DNA from: Herbaspirillum rhizosphaerae
GTDB taxonomy: Bacteria; Pseudomonadota; Gammaproteobacteria; Burkholderiales; Burkholderiaceae_D
Direction: 5' to 3'
Assembly: GCF_001189965.1 (NCBI RefSeq)
Contig: NZ_LFLU01000002.1
Location: 62,001 to 126,000 of the forward strand
DNA length: 64,000 nt
Shown here: positions 62,921 to 64,000 of the stretch, piece after piece
Layout: every line of letters starts with the position of its first letter
Position numbering within the stretch: the first letter of the stretch is position 1
The notes under the pieces: generated by a model
Seen by the model: only the letters and a program-made list of their open reading frames with translations
Databases searched by the model: none
What the model was told of the DNA's origin: nothing
Made by a program: the position numbers and the translations under genes

Positions 62921-63580
62921 ATGTCCAAATCTATCCTGGACCGGCTGGCCTCGGTCGATACCAACTCGGTTTCCGATGCACTGGACATCCTCGGTCTGGC
63001 GGGCGCCACATACGGTCTCTGGCCGCTATGGGGTTGCGGAAAAATCGTCGGCCGGGCAAGCACCATCCAGCTTGCCGCAAAGACGGCCGCGAAGCAGACG
63101 GCGCATGTGATCTCCCCCGTTATCGAAACGATCGTCACGGAGGATCGCGTGCTGGTCATCGCCGGCGGTCTTCACGGCGTCTCGTCGTGGGGCGACATCC
63201 TGGCAAACGCGGCGGAGTTCAGGCAGGTGCGCGCTTCCGTCATTGACGGGATGTGCCGCGACATCGACGGCAGCGAGCAGATCGCCTATCCGGTCTTCGG
63301 GCGCGGCGTGACCATGATCAGCGGGCGCAACCGGGCCATGCAAATCAGCGCCGGTGCGCCCGTCATGATGGCCGGCGTAGAAGTCAGCGAGGATGACTAC
63401 GTGATTGCCGACCGGTGCGGAACGGCATTCATCGCCGCAGAGCGGGTGACCGAGGTTGTCGCTCTCGCTGAAACGATCCTGGCGGAACAGGACAAGATCA
63501 TCCAGGCCATAGGCGACGGGGTCCCGTTGTCGCAACTGATGAAAACCGGGGAATTCAAGAAAGTCGCCGCTTACCCTTGA
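62921..63580 (+). CDS. RraA/HMG-aldolase family protein, paralogue 5
   Basis: A 219-residue RraA-fold protein very similar to paralogue 3, with Arg113-Asp114 in IDGMCRDIDG and the loop YVIADRCGTAFIA. It begins 15 nt after paralogue 4 and was probably formed by duplication from the same ancestor as paralogue 3. A TTG at 62912 is a less likely start. It is followed by an aminotransferase gene after 56 bp. Confidence 0.9.
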   Translation: MSKSILDRLASVDTNSVSDALDILGLAGATYGLWPLWGCGKIVGRASTIQLAAKTAAKQTAHVISPVIETIVTEDRVLVIAGGLHGVSSWGDILANAAEFRQVRASVIDGMCRDIDGSEQIAYPVFGRGVTMISGRNRAMQISAGAPVMMAGVEVSEDDYVIADRCGTAFIAAERVTEVVALAETILAEQDKIIQAIGDGVPLSQLMKTGEFKKVAAYP

Positions 63581-63636
63581 GGCTCGCATCGCCGCCGGAT
63601 GCAGCCCAACACCTATCCTTAGAGAGAAGCATCACC

Positions 63637-64000
63637 ATGTCAGACGTCAAGCCTGCAATCGAACGGCTCAACAAAAACCTTGCCGCCGCCAAGCCGTCGG
63701 CGACCTACAAGATGATGGACAGGGTGGCGGCGCGCCGGGCTGCCGGCGCCGCCATCATTTCGCTGAACGCCGGCGAGCCGGACTTCGCGACTCCCCAGCA
63801 TATCTGCGAAGCCGCGATCATGGGGATCCGCACCGGACATACCCGCTACACGCAAGTGGCCGGCACGCGCGAGCTGCGCGAAGCCGTCGCCGAAAAATTC
63901 CGCAGCGAGAACGGACTGAACGTCACCTGGCAAGACACCATCGTCGGCACTGGGGGCAAGCAAGTGCTGTTCAATGCGCTGGCGGCGACCCTGAACGAAG
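63637..64000 (+). CDS. Class I aminotransferase (AspC/AatA-like), 5' part; runs off the window
   Basis: The first 121 residues of a PLP-dependent aminotransferase, open at the window edge. IISLNAGEPDFATPQHICEA, the segment from HTRYTQVAGTRELREAVAEK, and VGTGGKQVLFNALAATL are the N-terminal landmarks of the aspartate/prephenate-type family. The PLP lysine lies beyond the window. As the third gene after two RraA paralogues, it could convert the imported amino acid to the 2-oxo acid that the aldolase-like enzymes cleave. Confidence 0.9.
   Translation, partial: MSDVKPAIERLNKNLAAAKPSATYKMMDRVAARRAAGAAIISLNAGEPDFATPQHICEAAIMGIRTGHTRYTQVAGTRELREAVAEKFRSENGLNVTWQDTIVGTGGKQVLFNALAATLNE

Noticed and set aside
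55352-63580. Assigning the five RraA-fold genes as regulators of RNase E (rraA)
   Set aside because: The conserved Arg-Asp pair, multiplicity and importer/aminotransferase context fit the aldolase-like branch better; the RNase E role is known for enterobacterial RraA only.
1-64000. CRISPR arrays, tRNA or rRNA genes, insertion sequences, phage or integron features
   Set aside because: No spaced identical repeats, no transposase or integrase-like protein, no cloverleaf or ribosomal sequence recognised on reading both strands.

Overview
The window is about 64 kb of GC-rich chromosomal DNA, densely coding on both strands with short spacers. Gene content and protein character suggest a Burkholderiales betaproteobacterium, probably of the Oxalobacteraceae (Herbaspirillum/Collimonas-like). 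The clues are a formamidase/FmdB pair beside aliphatic amidase, many AraC/LysR/IclR regulators divergent from small catabolic operons, and several efflux systems. This is an inference from reading, not a database match. I saw no rRNA, tRNA, CRISPR array, insertion sequence or phage gene.

Layout. 1-1950: amide utilisation (3' end of amiE, fmdA, fmdB). 1976-9805: regulator/dehydrogenase pairs (AraC-SDR, HxlR-SDR), a small lipoprotein, a FecA-like TonB receptor with a candidate Fur box, a variant SDR and a methyltransferase. 10131-15891: an unusual decarboxylase/ATP-grasp fusion, a second PLP-fold protein and a YbbL/YbbM (FetA/FetB) transporter. 15913-18885: an IclR/MHS transporter/type II dehydroquinase locus. 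19069-24635: an EamA exporter, a LysR-controlled oxidative/SDR/RidA/MFS group and a GNAT. 24788-36380: chemoreceptor, EmrAB-NodT efflux with divergent MarR, two-component system and an EAL-HDOD signalling protein. 36380-45000: cysteine hydrolase, OYE reductase, GGDEF protein, SLAC1-type carrier, GlxA regulator, and a membrane-protein operon that includes a previously hidden 24-residue peptide. 45291-54864: Zn metallopeptidase, ilvD, GlxA regulator, cupin, DHA2 efflux pump and a large GGDEF protein.

55352-64000 is the most striking region. Five RraA/HMG-aldolase-fold paralogues lie within 8.3 kb, interleaved with a complete polar amino acid ABC importer (binding protein, two permeases, ATPase), a LysR regulator and the start of a class I aminotransferase. 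One paralogue sits inside the transporter operon. A 17-bp motif, close to AATRAGAATTTACRTAT, recurs upstream of three of the transcription units, which suggests one regulon. The simplest model is uptake of a gamma-substituted acidic amino acid, transamination to a 4-hydroxy-2-oxo acid, and retro-aldol cleavage to pyruvate or similar. Substrate and roles are inference.

A second candidate system is the 10-14 kb locus. There a PLP decarboxylase is fused in frame to an ATP-grasp ligase-like domain and followed by a PLP-fold partner, which could make an amine and then couple it to an acid.
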